Assembly (NCBI GenBank): GCA_903825465.1
Contig: CAIKAR010000036.1
Span: forward strand, 1 to 38,072
From: an uncultured Hyphomicrobiales bacterium
GTDB lineage: Bacteria > Pseudomonadota > Alphaproteobacteria > Rhizobiales > Beijerinckiaceae
DNA length: 38,072 bases
Direction: 5' to 3'
In this document: positions 8,089 to 15,776 of the stretch, piece by piece
Layout: every line of letters begins with the position of its first letter
Numbering within the stretch: the first letter of the stretch is position 1
Position numbers and translations under genes: made by a program
The notes under the pieces: model-generated
The model's input: the letters and a program-made list of their open reading frames with translations, nothing else
The model's database searches: none
Told to the model about the DNA's origin: nothing

Positions 8089-9093
8089 ATGCCGCGCAAC
8101 AAAGGCTTTGTCCTCGCCTCGCGGCCGACGCGCGACGAACCCGCCGGGCCGCACAACTTCAAGCTGATCGACATCCCCGTCGGCGAGCCGGACGCCGGGC
8201 AGGTGCTCGTGCGGCACAGCTACCTCTCGCTCGACCCCTATATGCGGGGGCGCATGAACGGCGGCAAATCCTACGCGTCGCCACAGGGAGTTGGCGACGT
8301 GATGATCGGCGGCACGGTCGGCGAAGTCGTCGCATCCGCCAACGCGCGGTTCGCCAAAGGCGACCTCGTGGTCGGAATGGGCGGCTGGCAATTGTTCGCT
8401 CTGAGCGACGGGCGCGACCTCAGAAAGATCGAGGACAATTCGATCCCGGTTCAGGCGTGGCTCGGCGCGCTCGGCATGCCCGGCGTCACGGCGTGGATGG
8501 GCCTGCATCGCATCGTCGAGCCAAAGGCGCGCGAAACGGTGGTGGTGTCGGCGGCGACCGGCGCGGTGGGCTCGGTCGCGGGACAATTGCTGCGCGAGGC
8601 GGGCGCGCGCGCGGTCGGCGTCGCCGGCGGCCCCGAGAAATGCGCCTACGCGGTGGCCGAGCTTGGCTACGAAGCCTGCGTCGATCATCGCGCGGAAAAC
8701 TTCGCCGAACTGCTCGCGGCGGCCGTTCCCAAGGGCGTCGATGGATTGTTCGAAAACGTCGGCGGCGAGCCTTTTCAGCAAACCATGCGGCGGTTGAACC
8801 CGTTCGCGCGCGTCGCGGTGTGCGGGCTTGTTGCGTCTGGCTACGACGGCACGCCGACGCCGTTGCCGGACATGCGGGCGTTGCTCGACAGCCGCGCGAA
8901 AATGGAGGGATTCATTGTCAGCGACCACATGTCGCTCTGGCCCCGCGCGCTCGGCGAATTGTCGGCGCTGGCGCGGAATGGAAAGCTGCGCTGGCGCGAA
9001 AGCGTGGCGGAGGGGCTTGAAAGCGCGCCCGCCGCCTTTTTCGCCATGCTGAAGGGCGGCAACTTCGGCAAGCAGTTGGTGAAGCTGTCTTGA
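8089..9093 (+). CDS. MDR-superfamily NADP-dependent oxidoreductase (CurA/leukotriene B4 dehydrogenase type)
   Basis: A 334-residue medium-chain reductase with AGGAGG upstream of its ATG. The N-terminal domain carries LSLDPYMRGRM and GGTVGEVVASANARF, typical of the LTB4 dehydrogenase/curcumin reductase subfamily. The Rossmann domain shows VSAATGAVGSVAGQLLREAG and GVAGGPEKC, followed by GVDGLFENVGGEPF. The zinc ligands of alcohol dehydrogenases are absent, as expected for this group of double-bond reductases acting on alpha,beta-unsaturated carbonyl compounds. It lies between two Bug-family binding-protein genes (gaps of 39 and 58 bases), so it may process the compound they bind; that link is inference from position. 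Confidence 0.88.
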   Translation: MPRNKGFVLASRPTRDEPAGPHNFKLIDIPVGEPDAGQVLVRHSYLSLDPYMRGRMNGGKSYASPQGVGDVMIGGTVGEVVASANARFAKGDLVVGMGGWQLFALSDGRDLRKIEDNSIPVQAWLGALGMPGVTAWMGLHRIVEPKARETVVVSAATGAVGSVAGQLLREAGARAVGVAGGPEKCAYAVAELGYEACVDHRAENFAELLAAAVPKGVDGLFENVGGEPFQQTMRRLNPFARVAVCGLVASGYDGTPTPLPDMRALLDSRAKMEGFIVSDHMSLWPRALGELSALARNGKLRWRESVAEGLESAPAAFFAMLKGGNFGKQLVKLS

Positions 9094-9151
9094 AGCGGCG
9101 CTTCGCGGCGCGCGGTTTTCATGGCACAGTCGCGCCGTCTGGGAGGATGAA

Positions 9152-10135
9152 ATGAGTTTTTCGCGGTTACGCTTGTTTTCGTTGGCGGCGCTGTCCTGCG
9201 TCGCGGTCATGGCCGCCACAGCCGCCTCCCGCGCGCAAGGCTACCCCGACCACAATGTCAAAATCATCGTCGCGTTCGGCGTCGGCGGCACCATCGACAC
9301 GCTGACCCGCATCGTCGCGGACAAGCTGACGGAGAAGTGGCAGCAGGGCGTTGTCGTCGACAACAGGCCGGGCGGCGCGGGCAACATCGGCGCCGCGGCC
9401 GCGGCCCATTCGCCGCCCGACGGCTACACGCTGCACATGGGTGGCCAGCCGTTGTCGGCCAACATTTCGCTGGCGCCGACCACCGCGTTCGACCCAATCA
9501 AGGATTTCGATCCGATCGTCTTCATCGCCTGGGGACAGGATGTGCTGATGGTTGGAAAGGATTCGCCCTACAAGTCGCTTCAAGATTTGATGGCGGCGGC
9601 GAAAGCCAGGCCCAACGAACTGAATTACGGCTCGCTCGGCGTCGGCTCAAGCGGCCATCTGGCGACGGTGCTGCTCGAAAACGCCACGGGGATGCGCGTT
9701 CAGCACGTGCCCTACACCTCGGTCGGGCAATTGCAGGCCGACACAACGACAGGCCGCATCAACATGTGGATTTCAACGCTCGGCGGGCAGCTTGGCGTCA
9801 TCAAGGGCGGCAATCTCCGCGCTCTGGCGGTCTCCGGCGAGAAGCGCGCGACCTCGCTGCCGGACATTCCGACTTTTCAGGAATTGGGAATTCCGCTCGT
9901 CGAACCCTCGTCGTGGTTCGCCCTGTACGCGCCCGCCGGCACGCCGAAGGAGATTGTCGCGAAGATCAACGCCGACGTGAACGCCATCATCAACGAGCCC
10001 GCGATGCGCGAAAAACTCAACAATCTGGGCTTTCAATTGAAGGGCGGCTCGCCCGCCGACCTCGCCGCGGCCATGGCTCCTGACATCGCGAAATGGGAGA
10101 AGGTGTCGAAATCCGCCGCCTATTCCGCGCAATGA
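9152..10135 (+). CDS. Tripartite tricarboxylate transporter substrate-binding protein (Bug/TctC family), copy 2
   Basis: A 327-residue periplasmic binding protein with GGGAGGA before its ATG and a signal peptide ending near residue 28 (AASRA-Q). It repeats the family plan of the first copy: GYPDHNVKIIVAFGVGGTID, VVDNRPGGAGNIGAAAAAHS, PPDGYTLH, FDPIKDFDPIVFI and YAPAGTPKEIVAKINAD. The two are clear paralogues but diverged in the ligand-facing segments, suggesting different substrates. Its TGA overlaps the ATG of the third binding-protein gene as ATGA (10132-10135), so copies 2 and 3 are probably translationally coupled. No membrane components are nearby. Confidence 0.93.
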   Translation: MSFSRLRLFSLAALSCVAVMAATAASRAQGYPDHNVKIIVAFGVGGTIDTLTRIVADKLTEKWQQGVVVDNRPGGAGNIGAAAAAHSPPDGYTLHMGGQPLSANISLAPTTAFDPIKDFDPIVFIAWGQDVLMVGKDSPYKSLQDLMAAAKARPNELNYGSLGVGSSGHLATVLLENATGMRVQHVPYTSVGQLQADTTTGRINMWISTLGGQLGVIKGGNLRALAVSGEKRATSLPDIPTFQELGIPLVEPSSWFALYAPAGTPKEIVAKINADVNAIINEPAMREKLNNLGFQLKGGSPADLAAAMAPDIAKWEKVSKSAAYSAQ

Positions 10136-11145
10136 AGGGCCTCGCCGCTGTCGTCGCCGGCCTTGCGCTCTGGCCTGTCTGGGCTCGCGCGGAAACCGTT
10201 GAGGAATTCTACAAGCGCACGCCGCTGACGATGTATGTCGGCTCGGGCGCGGGCGGCGGGTTCGACGAGATCGGCCGCGCGTTTGGGCCGCGTTTCGCGC
10301 GGCACTTGCCCGGAAATCCGGCCTTCGTGGTGAAAAACATGCCCGGCGCGGGCGGGCTTCTCAACGTCAATTTCATGTACAATTCCGCGCCGCGCGACGG
10401 CTCGGTCTTCGCCGCGCCCTTCAACACGGTGTTCATGCTGCCGCTGTTCGGCGACCCCGCGGCGAAGTTCGATCCGCGCGAGTTCACTTGGCTGGGCAGC
10501 CTCGACAAGCAGACCGGCACCTGCGTTGTTTGGCACACGTCGAGCGTGAAGACGCTTGAGGACGCCCAGCAACGCGAGGTCTTGGTGGGCGCCACCGGCA
10601 CCAATTCGACGCCGGCGATATTTTCCAACGTGCTCAACACGCTGCTTCACACGAAGCTGAAAATCATCAATGGCTACGCGACCAACGAGCTGCGCTTCGC
10701 TCTTGAGAGAGGCGAGACAGAAGGCATCTGCGGGCTGGCGTGGCAAACCTACAAGGCCGTTTCGCCCGCGTGGGTGAGCGAAGGCTCGATCAGGCCAATC
10801 GCGCAGCTTGGCTTGACCGTCAACAAAGACCTGCCGGACGTTCCGATGGCGATCGACATGCTGAAGAATGAAAGCGACCGGAAAGTTTTCGAATTGACCG
10901 TGTTGCCGCAGGAGTTCGGCCGGCCCTTCATGGCCCCGCCCGACATCCCCGCCGACCGCGCGGCCGCGATGCGGAGGGCGTTCGCGGAAACGCTTAGGGA
11001 TCCCGAGTTTCTGGCCGACGCGGCGAAGATACGCCTGTCGCTCGATCCGATGTCCGGCGACGACATCAAAGCGCTGCTGGATCGCGCCTACGCGGAGCCG
11101 AAGGATGTGATCGAACGGGCCGCGAAATTCTCTGTGGTGAATTGA
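10132..11145 (+). CDS. Divergent Bug/TctC-like periplasmic binding protein, copy 3
   Basis: A 337-residue protein whose ATG lies in the ATGA overlap with the preceding gene; the open frame begins upstream at 10093, but the signal peptide starts here (MKGLAAVVAGLALWPVWARA-E). The mature protein begins ETVEEFYKRTPLTMYVGSGA and keeps the fold signatures GGGFDEIGRAFGPRFARHL, VVKNMPGAGGLLNVNFMYN and PRDGSVFA. It differs strongly from the other two: the usual PDH start and the YAP-GTPKE motif are missing and the C-terminal half is unlike standard Bug proteins. It belongs to the divergent branch often annotated only as a hypothetical or tricarboxylate-binding protein. It converges on purB with nine bases between the stop codons. 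Confidence 0.85.
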   Translation: MKGLAAVVAGLALWPVWARAETVEEFYKRTPLTMYVGSGAGGGFDEIGRAFGPRFARHLPGNPAFVVKNMPGAGGLLNVNFMYNSAPRDGSVFAAPFNTVFMLPLFGDPAAKFDPREFTWLGSLDKQTGTCVVWHTSSVKTLEDAQQREVLVGATGTNSTPAIFSNVLNTLLHTKLKIINGYATNELRFALERGETEGICGLAWQTYKAVSPAWVSEGSIRPIAQLGLTVNKDLPDVPMAIDMLKNESDRKVFELTVLPQEFGRPFMAPPDIPADRAAAMRRAFAETLRDPEFLADAAKIRLSLDPMSGDDIKALLDRAYAEPKDVIERAAKFSVVN

Positions 11146-11154
11146 AGCCGCGGC

Positions 11155-12462
11155 TCAAGCCGCTCCGAACACCCGCCTGAAAACCGTGTCGACGTGTTTG
11201 AGATGGTAGCCGAGGTCGAACAGCTCCTCGAGTTCCTTGTCGGACAGCTTCGCCCGCACGTCCTTGTCGGCCTTCAGCAGGGTGAGGAAGTCTCCTTCGC
11301 CGCGCCACACCGGCATGGCGTTGCGCTGAACCCAGGCGTAGGAATCCTCGCGCGAGACGCCCTTTTGCGTCAGCGCCAGCAGAACGCGCTGCGAATGAAT
11401 CAATCCGCCGAGGCGGTCGAGGTTTTTGCGCATGTTCTCGGGGTAAACGATCAGCTTGTCGACGACGCCGGTCAGCCGCGCCAGCGCGAAATCGAGCGTC
11501 ACCGTCGCGTCGGGGCCGATCATGCGCTCGACCGAGGAATGCGAGATGTCGCGCTCGTGCCACAACGCGACGTTTTCCAGCGCCGGCGTCACCATGCCGC
11601 GCACGAGCCGCGCGAGGCCTGTGAGGTTTTCCGTCAACACGGGGTTGCGCTTGTGCGGCATGGCCGAGGAGCCCTTCTGCCCTTCCGAGAAGAACTCCTC
11701 AGCTTCCAGCACCTCCGTGCGCTGCATGTGGCGGATTTCAATGGCGAGACGTTCGACGCACGAGGCGACGACGCCCAGCGTGGCGAAAAACGCGGCGTGG
11801 CGATCGCGCGGAATCACCTGCGTGGAAACCGGCTCGACGGCCAGGCCGAGCTTCGCCGCCACATGCTCCTCGACGCGCGGATCGATGTTGGCGAAGGTGC
11901 CGACGGCGCCCGAAATCGCGCAGGTCGCGATTTCCCCGCGCGCGGCGACGAGCCTCTCGCGGCACCGGGAGAACTCCGCGTAGGCCTGCGCCAGCTTGAG
12001 GCCGAAGGTCACGGGCTCGGCGTGGATGCCGTGCGAGCGGCCGATGACCGGCGTCATCTTGTATTCGAAGGCGCGGCGCTTGAGCGCGGCGAGCAGCGCG
12101 TCCGTGTCGGCGATCAGCAGATCGGCGGCGCGCGACAATTGCACGGCGAGGCAGGTGTCGAGCACGTCCGACGAGGTCATGCCCTGATGCACGAAGCGCG
12201 AATCAGGCCCGATGAATTCGGCCAGATGCGTCAGGAACGCGATCACGTCGTGCTTGGTGACGCGCTCGATCTCGTCGATGCGCGCGACGTCGACTGTGAC
12301 GTCGCCGGCCTTTTCCCAAATCGCCCTGGCGCTGGCCTTGGGGATCACGCCCAGTTCGGCCAGCGCGTCGCAGGCGTGCGCCTCGATCTCGAACCAACTC
12401 TTGAAGCGGGTTTGCGCCTCCCATATCGCGGTCATCTGGGGGCGGGAATATCTCGGGATCAT
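11155..12462 (-). CDS. purB: Adenylosuccinate lyase
   Basis: A 435-residue fumarase/aspartase-superfamily lyase that acts twice in purine synthesis, on SAICAR and on adenylosuccinate, releasing fumarate each time. The signature loop GSSAMPHKRNP lies at residues 264-274. Other conserved sites are MTSSDVLD (95-102), the general-acid region GRSHGIHAEP (141-150) with its two histidines, and ISGAVGTFANIDPRVE. Length fits the bacterial short form. It begins 68 bases after the class II aldolase-like gene on the same strand, so the two may share a transcript, although they have no obvious metabolic link. Confidence 0.97.
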   Translation of the reverse strand: MIPRYSRPQMTAIWEAQTRFKSWFEIEAHACDALAELGVIPKASARAIWEKAGDVTVDVARIDEIERVTKHDVIAFLTHLAEFIGPDSRFVHQGMTSSDVLDTCLAVQLSRAADLLIADTDALLAALKRRAFEYKMTPVIGRSHGIHAEPVTFGLKLAQAYAEFSRCRERLVAARGEIATCAISGAVGTFANIDPRVEEHVAAKLGLAVEPVSTQVIPRDRHAAFFATLGVVASCVERLAIEIRHMQRTEVLEAEEFFSEGQKGSSAMPHKRNPVLTENLTGLARLVRGMVTPALENVALWHERDISHSSVERMIGPDATVTLDFALARLTGVVDKLIVYPENMRKNLDRLGGLIHSQRVLLALTQKGVSREDSYAWVQRNAMPVWRGEGDFLTLLKADKDVRAKLSDKELEELFDLGYHLKHVDTVFRRVFGAA

Positions 12463-12530
12463 GGCGGTCTCGCTCTGAAATGCCGCGTCCGCCTAGCACG
12501 GGGCGGCGCGCGGCTCAAAGGCGGCGCCGG

Positions 12531-13265
12531 TCAATCTTCCAGCAAATGCCCGACGCCCGCCTCGCGCGCCCAGAACTCCCAGCCGCGCTTCATCGCGGGA
12601 GCTTCGGGATCGAGCGACGCGCGGGCGGCGATTTCGCCCTTCGACATGGGGATGAATTCGCCGAGCCGCATGGCGTTCATCATCACGCGGGCGTTGCGAG
12701 GAATGTAAACCGCCATGCGCACGAGGTCGTTGATGGTGCGCCCGACCGCCACGAACCCGTGCCCGCGCATCAGCGCCATGCGGTTGCAATCGAGGCAGAC
12801 GGCGAGGTCGCGGCCCTGGTCCATGTTCGTCACCAGCAGGGTCGTGTCGTCGCCGAACTTGTCGCGGATGTCCCATGTCGGCACGGCGTCGCCGATTTCG
12901 CCGATCGTGTGGATGACCGCGCGCAGCCGCGTCGTCTTGGAAATGGAGAACGGCAGCACGTCCTCCGCGTGCGAATGCAGCGACGCCATCGCCTCGGGCC
13001 GCTTTTCGAACACGCCGCCATGGATAAAGCGCTCCAGATATTGCGGGCGCTTTTCGCCGGGATCGACAGGCGAGCCGTCGAGGTGAAATTCGACGATGTC
13101 GTCCTCCTCGACGATCGCCGGGCTCAACGAGCGGGCCACGAAAAAGCGCGCGGGGTCTTTGGGATGGCGCATGGCGACATGGCCATAGGCGTCGAGCACA
13201 TCCTGCCGAGCGAGAATGCGGTTGGCGATGACGAGATCGCGTTTTACCCGCCGGATTGCGTCCAT
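12531..13265 (-). CDS. Class II aldolase/adducin family protein
   Basis: A 244-residue protein from the ATG at 13263-13265; the frame is open upstream but then overlaps the acyltransferase region and looks non-coding. The class II aldolase fold is seen in ANRILARQDVLDAYGHVAMR, SLHSHAEDVLPFSI and MRGHGFVAVGRTINDLVRMA. The histidines of HSHAED and of RGHGF are in the positions of the family's zinc ligands. Members include fuculose-phosphate aldolase, ribulose-phosphate epimerase (AraD type) and several decarboxylases; the substrate cannot be read from the sequence. A divergent acyltransferase-3 gene starts 145 bases away, and purB follows after 68 bases. Confidence 0.87.
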   Translation of the reverse strand: MDAIRRVKRDLVIANRILARQDVLDAYGHVAMRHPKDPARFFVARSLSPAIVEEDDIVEFHLDGSPVDPGEKRPQYLERFIHGGVFEKRPEAMASLHSHAEDVLPFSISKTTRLRAVIHTIGEIGDAVPTWDIRDKFGDDTTLLVTNMDQGRDLAVCLDCNRMALMRGHGFVAVGRTINDLVRMAVYIPRNARVMMNAMRLGEFIPMSKGEIAARASLDPEAPAMKRGWEFWAREAGVGHLLED

Positions 13266-13410
13266 TGATCGAGACCTCTTTTTTTGGCGCCCGCGCCACC
13301 CTAGGGCGATTCCAATCGCGCCGAAAGGCGCGCCGGGCGGCCTCGTTTTGGATTTGTTCAGGCTTTTCGCGGAAAAAGGAGCGCTGACCATCCAGAAAAA
13401 CCGACGCGCC

Positions 13411-14556
13411 ATGCCCACGCCGGCCGATCCCCATCTCCTGCCGATCCGCGCGCCGGACACGAGCCGCTTGCCGAGCCTCGACGGCTTGCGCGCCGTCAGC
13501 ATCGCGATGGTGGTCGGGCAACATTTCATTTCCGGGATACCCGGAGCGCCGCCGTTTCCAGGTCTTTTCGGCGTTCAGATTTTCTTCGTGGTGAGCGGGC
13601 TTTTGATCTGCCGCCTCCTGCTCGCCGAACTCGCGGCGACGGGCGATATTTCGCTTCGCGAATTTTATTTCCGCCGGGCGCTGCGCCTGACGCCCGCGCT
13701 CTTCGCCAGCGTCGCCGCGATCTCCGTCGTTGAGATTCTCTTCCACGCCTGGGATTGGCGCGCCGCCGCCTGCGGTTTGGCCTACGCGACCAATTACTGC
13801 GTCACCGAAGTCGGCGTGATGTACGCGGGCGGCGGCGGCTCGTTCGAGGGCCTCTGGTCCCTCGCCGTGGAGGAGCATTTTTATCTCGTTTTTCCACTGC
13901 TGCTGTTGATTTTTTTCAGGCGTGGCCAAGGCGCGATGTCGGCGGTTGTCGCGGCGCTGTGCGTCGCCGCGCTGTTGTTCAGAATTCGCTACGCGCTCGA
14001 AGACAAGCCGGAGAATTTCCTGGCCTGGCGCACGGAGAGCGCGTTCGATTTTCTGCTGGCGGGCTGCGCGCTGTCACTGATGACGACCACCGAGACGGGG
14101 AGGCGGGCATTGCGCCGCGTCGCCTCGACCGGCGCGCTCGCCGCGGCGACCATCGCGTTCGCCGCGGGGCAAATCGCGTCCTCCGCGGGAAAGGTGGAAC
14201 TGGCGATCGCGCTCGGCGTCGCGGCGGGCTGGATCGCCGTCTTCGTGGCCAACGCGCTTTATAATCCAGACCTGTCCTCGGTTCGCGCGGCGCTGAACTT
14301 GCCGGCGCTTAAGTGGCTGGGACGGATCAGCTATTCTCTGTACCTTTGGCACTACTTGCCGGGCTTTGTCGTGAGCCGCGTTGCCCCAAACGGTGGCGCT
14401 TTCATTGCGATAATGGCGATCGCGTCTTCGTTGGTTCTGGCCGAAGCCTCCTATCGCCTCATCGAAACGCCCATCATGCGGCGACGCGGAAAATGGGCGC
14501 GCGCAATGGGATTGAAAAAGGCGTCGGCGGCGCCAAAGACGCCGCCGGTCGCTTAA
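13411..14556 (+). CDS. Acyltransferase 3 family membrane protein (OafA/YrhL type)
   Basis: A 381-residue integral membrane O-acyltransferase if it starts at the ATG at 13411; the frame is open back to 13216 and no strong ribosome-binding site decides the start. The motifs are in the normal order: LPSLDGLRAVSIAMVVGQHF with the conserved histidine after the first helix, GVQIFFVVSGLLICRLLL, the FYFRRALRLTPAL loop with its RR pair, and LWSLAVEEHFYLVFPLLL, then further hydrophobic helices to the C-terminus. Such enzymes move acetyl or other acyl groups onto exported sugars such as O-antigen, exopolysaccharide or Nod factor. No sugar-synthesis genes are adjacent, so the acceptor is unknown. It ends one base from the convergent gene. 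Confidence 0.9.
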   Translation: MPTPADPHLLPIRAPDTSRLPSLDGLRAVSIAMVVGQHFISGIPGAPPFPGLFGVQIFFVVSGLLICRLLLAELAATGDISLREFYFRRALRLTPALFASVAAISVVEILFHAWDWRAAACGLAYATNYCVTEVGVMYAGGGGSFEGLWSLAVEEHFYLVFPLLLLIFFRRGQGAMSAVVAALCVAALLFRIRYALEDKPENFLAWRTESAFDFLLAGCALSLMTTTETGRRALRRVASTGALAAATIAFAAGQIASSAGKVELAIALGVAAGWIAVFVANALYNPDLSSVRAALNLPALKWLGRISYSLYLWHYLPGFVVSRVAPNGGAFIAIMAIASSLVLAEASYRLIETPIMRRRGKWARAMGLKKASAAPKTPPVA

Positions 14557-14557
14557 C

Positions 14558-14836
14558 TCAGAACCGGCGCCAGCGACGGCCACCGAAGAACCCGCGGTGG
14601 AACCGCGGCCCGTGATGGTAGAAGCCCGGGCGGTAGAAGTTGGGCGCCCAGTGGCAGTGGCCATAGGGGCCGCAGACCCAGCGCGCGTCCTGGACCATGG
14701 GGGCGAGGTCGGAGCCGGTGGCGATTGCGGGATCAAGGCCTCCGCCCAAAGGCGCGGCGGAGGCGGAACCAGCCCCGATAGCCCCGGCCCCAAGCACGAG
14801 CGCGGCGAGGGTGACGGATTTGATGGTCATACGCAT
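14558..14836 (-). CDS. Small secreted His/Arg/aromatic-rich protein
   Basis: A 92-residue protein. The ATG at 14834-14836 has GGGAGA six bases upstream; a second ATG two codons later is possible. A signal peptide covers residues 1-28 (TLAALVLGAGAIGAGSASAA). The mature 64 residues hold two cysteines in WVCGPYGHCHW and then a tail of His, Arg, Phe, Tyr and Gly. Similar short CGPYGHCHW-containing secreted proteins are widespread and unassigned in Hyphomicrobiales; the two close cysteines and the histidines could bind metal, but that is a guess. A well-shaped promoter with an 11-bp direct repeat lies just upstream (14870-14900), which speaks for a real, regulated gene. Confidence 0.8.
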   Translation of the reverse strand: MRMTIKSVTLAALVLGAGAIGAGSASAAPLGGGLDPAIATGSDLAPMVQDARWVCGPYGHCHWAPNFYRPGFYHHGPRFHRGFFGGRRWRRF

Positions 14837-14869
14837 TCTAGTTCTCCCGGTTTGCCCCAGCGTTGTAAC

Positions 14870-14900
14870 AATATAACGCCGCGCTGAACGCTGGCTGAAC
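14870..14900 (-). promoter_or_regulatory. Promoter with 11-bp-period direct repeat upstream of the small secreted protein
   Basis: On the minus strand a -10 element TATATT (14870-14875) is spaced 18 bases from TTCAGC (14894-14899) in the -35 position. Two copies of GCTGAAC (plus-strand reading, 14883-14889 and 14894-14900) repeat with an 11-bp period across the -35 and spacer. OmpR/PhoB-type regulators bind such paired half-sites. Transcription would start about 27 bases before the ATG at 14836. Confidence 0.5.
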
Positions 14901-14943
14901 AGGGAATTCAGAATTGAACTGTCGCGCCGGGCTTTAACCCCGG

Positions 14944-15624
14944 CTAGGCGCGCTCGCCGCGTGACTGTTCCGCCGCCGCGCGGATTTCCGCGATGTTGTT
15001 GGCGAAACGCGCCGGGCCGCCGCGAAAAACCGACGAGCCCGCGACGAGCCAATTGGCGCCGGCGGCGGCGATATCGCCGGCGTTCGCGGCGTCGACGCCG
15101 CCATCGACTTCGATGTCGATGTCGTATCCGCGCGTCATGTCGCGCACCGCGGCGATCTTCCGCAGCGTCGAGGGAATGAATTTCTGGCCGCCGAAGCCCG
15201 GGTTGACCGACATCAGCAACACAAGATCGATCATTTCGAGAAGGGGCTCGATAACGCTTTCGGGGGTGCCGGGATTCAGCGCCACGCCGGCCTTCTTTCC
15301 CAACGCGCGAATGGCCTGCAGCGTGCGGTGGATGTGCGGACCAGCCTCGACATGCGCGGTGATCACGTCCGCGCCGGCGGCGGCGAAGTCCGCCAAATAC
15401 GGATCGACGGGCGCAATCATCAAATGGACGTCGAAGGGCGCCTCCACAACATTGCGGATCGATTTCATAACGGCCGGCCCGAAGGAAATATTCGGCACAA
15501 AGCGCCCGTCCATGATGTCGACGTGGACGACATCGGCCCCCGCGGCGATCACGGAGCGCGTCTCTTCGCCGAGTTTCGAAAAGTCGGCGGCGAGAATGGA
15601 TGGGCAGATTTTCAACGGGCGCAT
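14944..15624 (-). CDS. rpe: Ribulose-phosphate 3-epimerase
   Basis: A 226-residue TIM-barrel enzyme that interconverts ribulose 5-phosphate and xylulose 5-phosphate in the pentose phosphate pathway and Calvin cycle. The family motifs are complete: ICPSILAADFSKL with the Ser and Asp of strand 1, VHVDIMDGRFVPN (residues 33-45) with the catalytic Asp and metal-binding His, FDVHLMI with the second metal His, LMSVNPGFGGQKFI (137-150) for phosphate binding, and IEVDGGVD (171-178) with the second catalytic Asp. Length is normal. The start has no strong ribosome-binding site. It is divergent from the ABC exporter, and the small secreted protein gene lies 107 bases downstream with its own promoter. 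Confidence 0.97.
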   Translation of the reverse strand: MRPLKICPSILAADFSKLGEETRSVIAAGADVVHVDIMDGRFVPNISFGPAVMKSIRNVVEAPFDVHLMIAPVDPYLADFAAAGADVITAHVEAGPHIHRTLQAIRALGKKAGVALNPGTPESVIEPLLEMIDLVLLMSVNPGFGGQKFIPSTLRKIAAVRDMTRGYDIDIEVDGGVDAANAGDIAAAGANWLVAGSSVFRGGPARFANNIAEIRAAAEQSRGERA

Positions 15625-15732
15625 GCGGTCTCGCGGATGTCGGCGGCCGCGTCGGATAGCACGCGGGCGCGGAATCGTCCATTTCGCGCCCTCGCGGCGC
15701 GGCGTAACACAGGCTTCGCCACGCCTCCGTCG

Positions 15733-15763
15733 GCAAGGCTGGCGCGCCGCCGGTCCGCCTTGC
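15733..15763. repeat. Inverted repeat upstream of the ABC exporter gene
   Basis: GCAAGGC (15733-15739) and GCCTTGC (15757-15763) are perfect 7-bp arms separated by 17 bases. The right arm directly abuts TATAAG (15764-15769), a -10-like box only seven bases from the ATG at 15777. It may be an operator, but no fitting -35 element is present and a chance origin is possible in GC-rich DNA. Confidence 0.3.
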
Positions 15764-15776
15764 TATAAGGCGCGCC

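Noticed and set aside
7044-9020. A 658-codon plus-strand frame across the same region
   Set aside because: It is the shifted-frame shadow of the Bug protein and MDR genes, nearly all Arg/Ala/Gly, with no motif.
6988-9219. A 743-codon minus-strand open frame opposite the first Bug protein and the MDR gene
   Set aside because: It is rich in Arg, His and Gln, has no recognisable domain and lies antisense to two well-supported genes; such frames are expected in GC-rich DNA.
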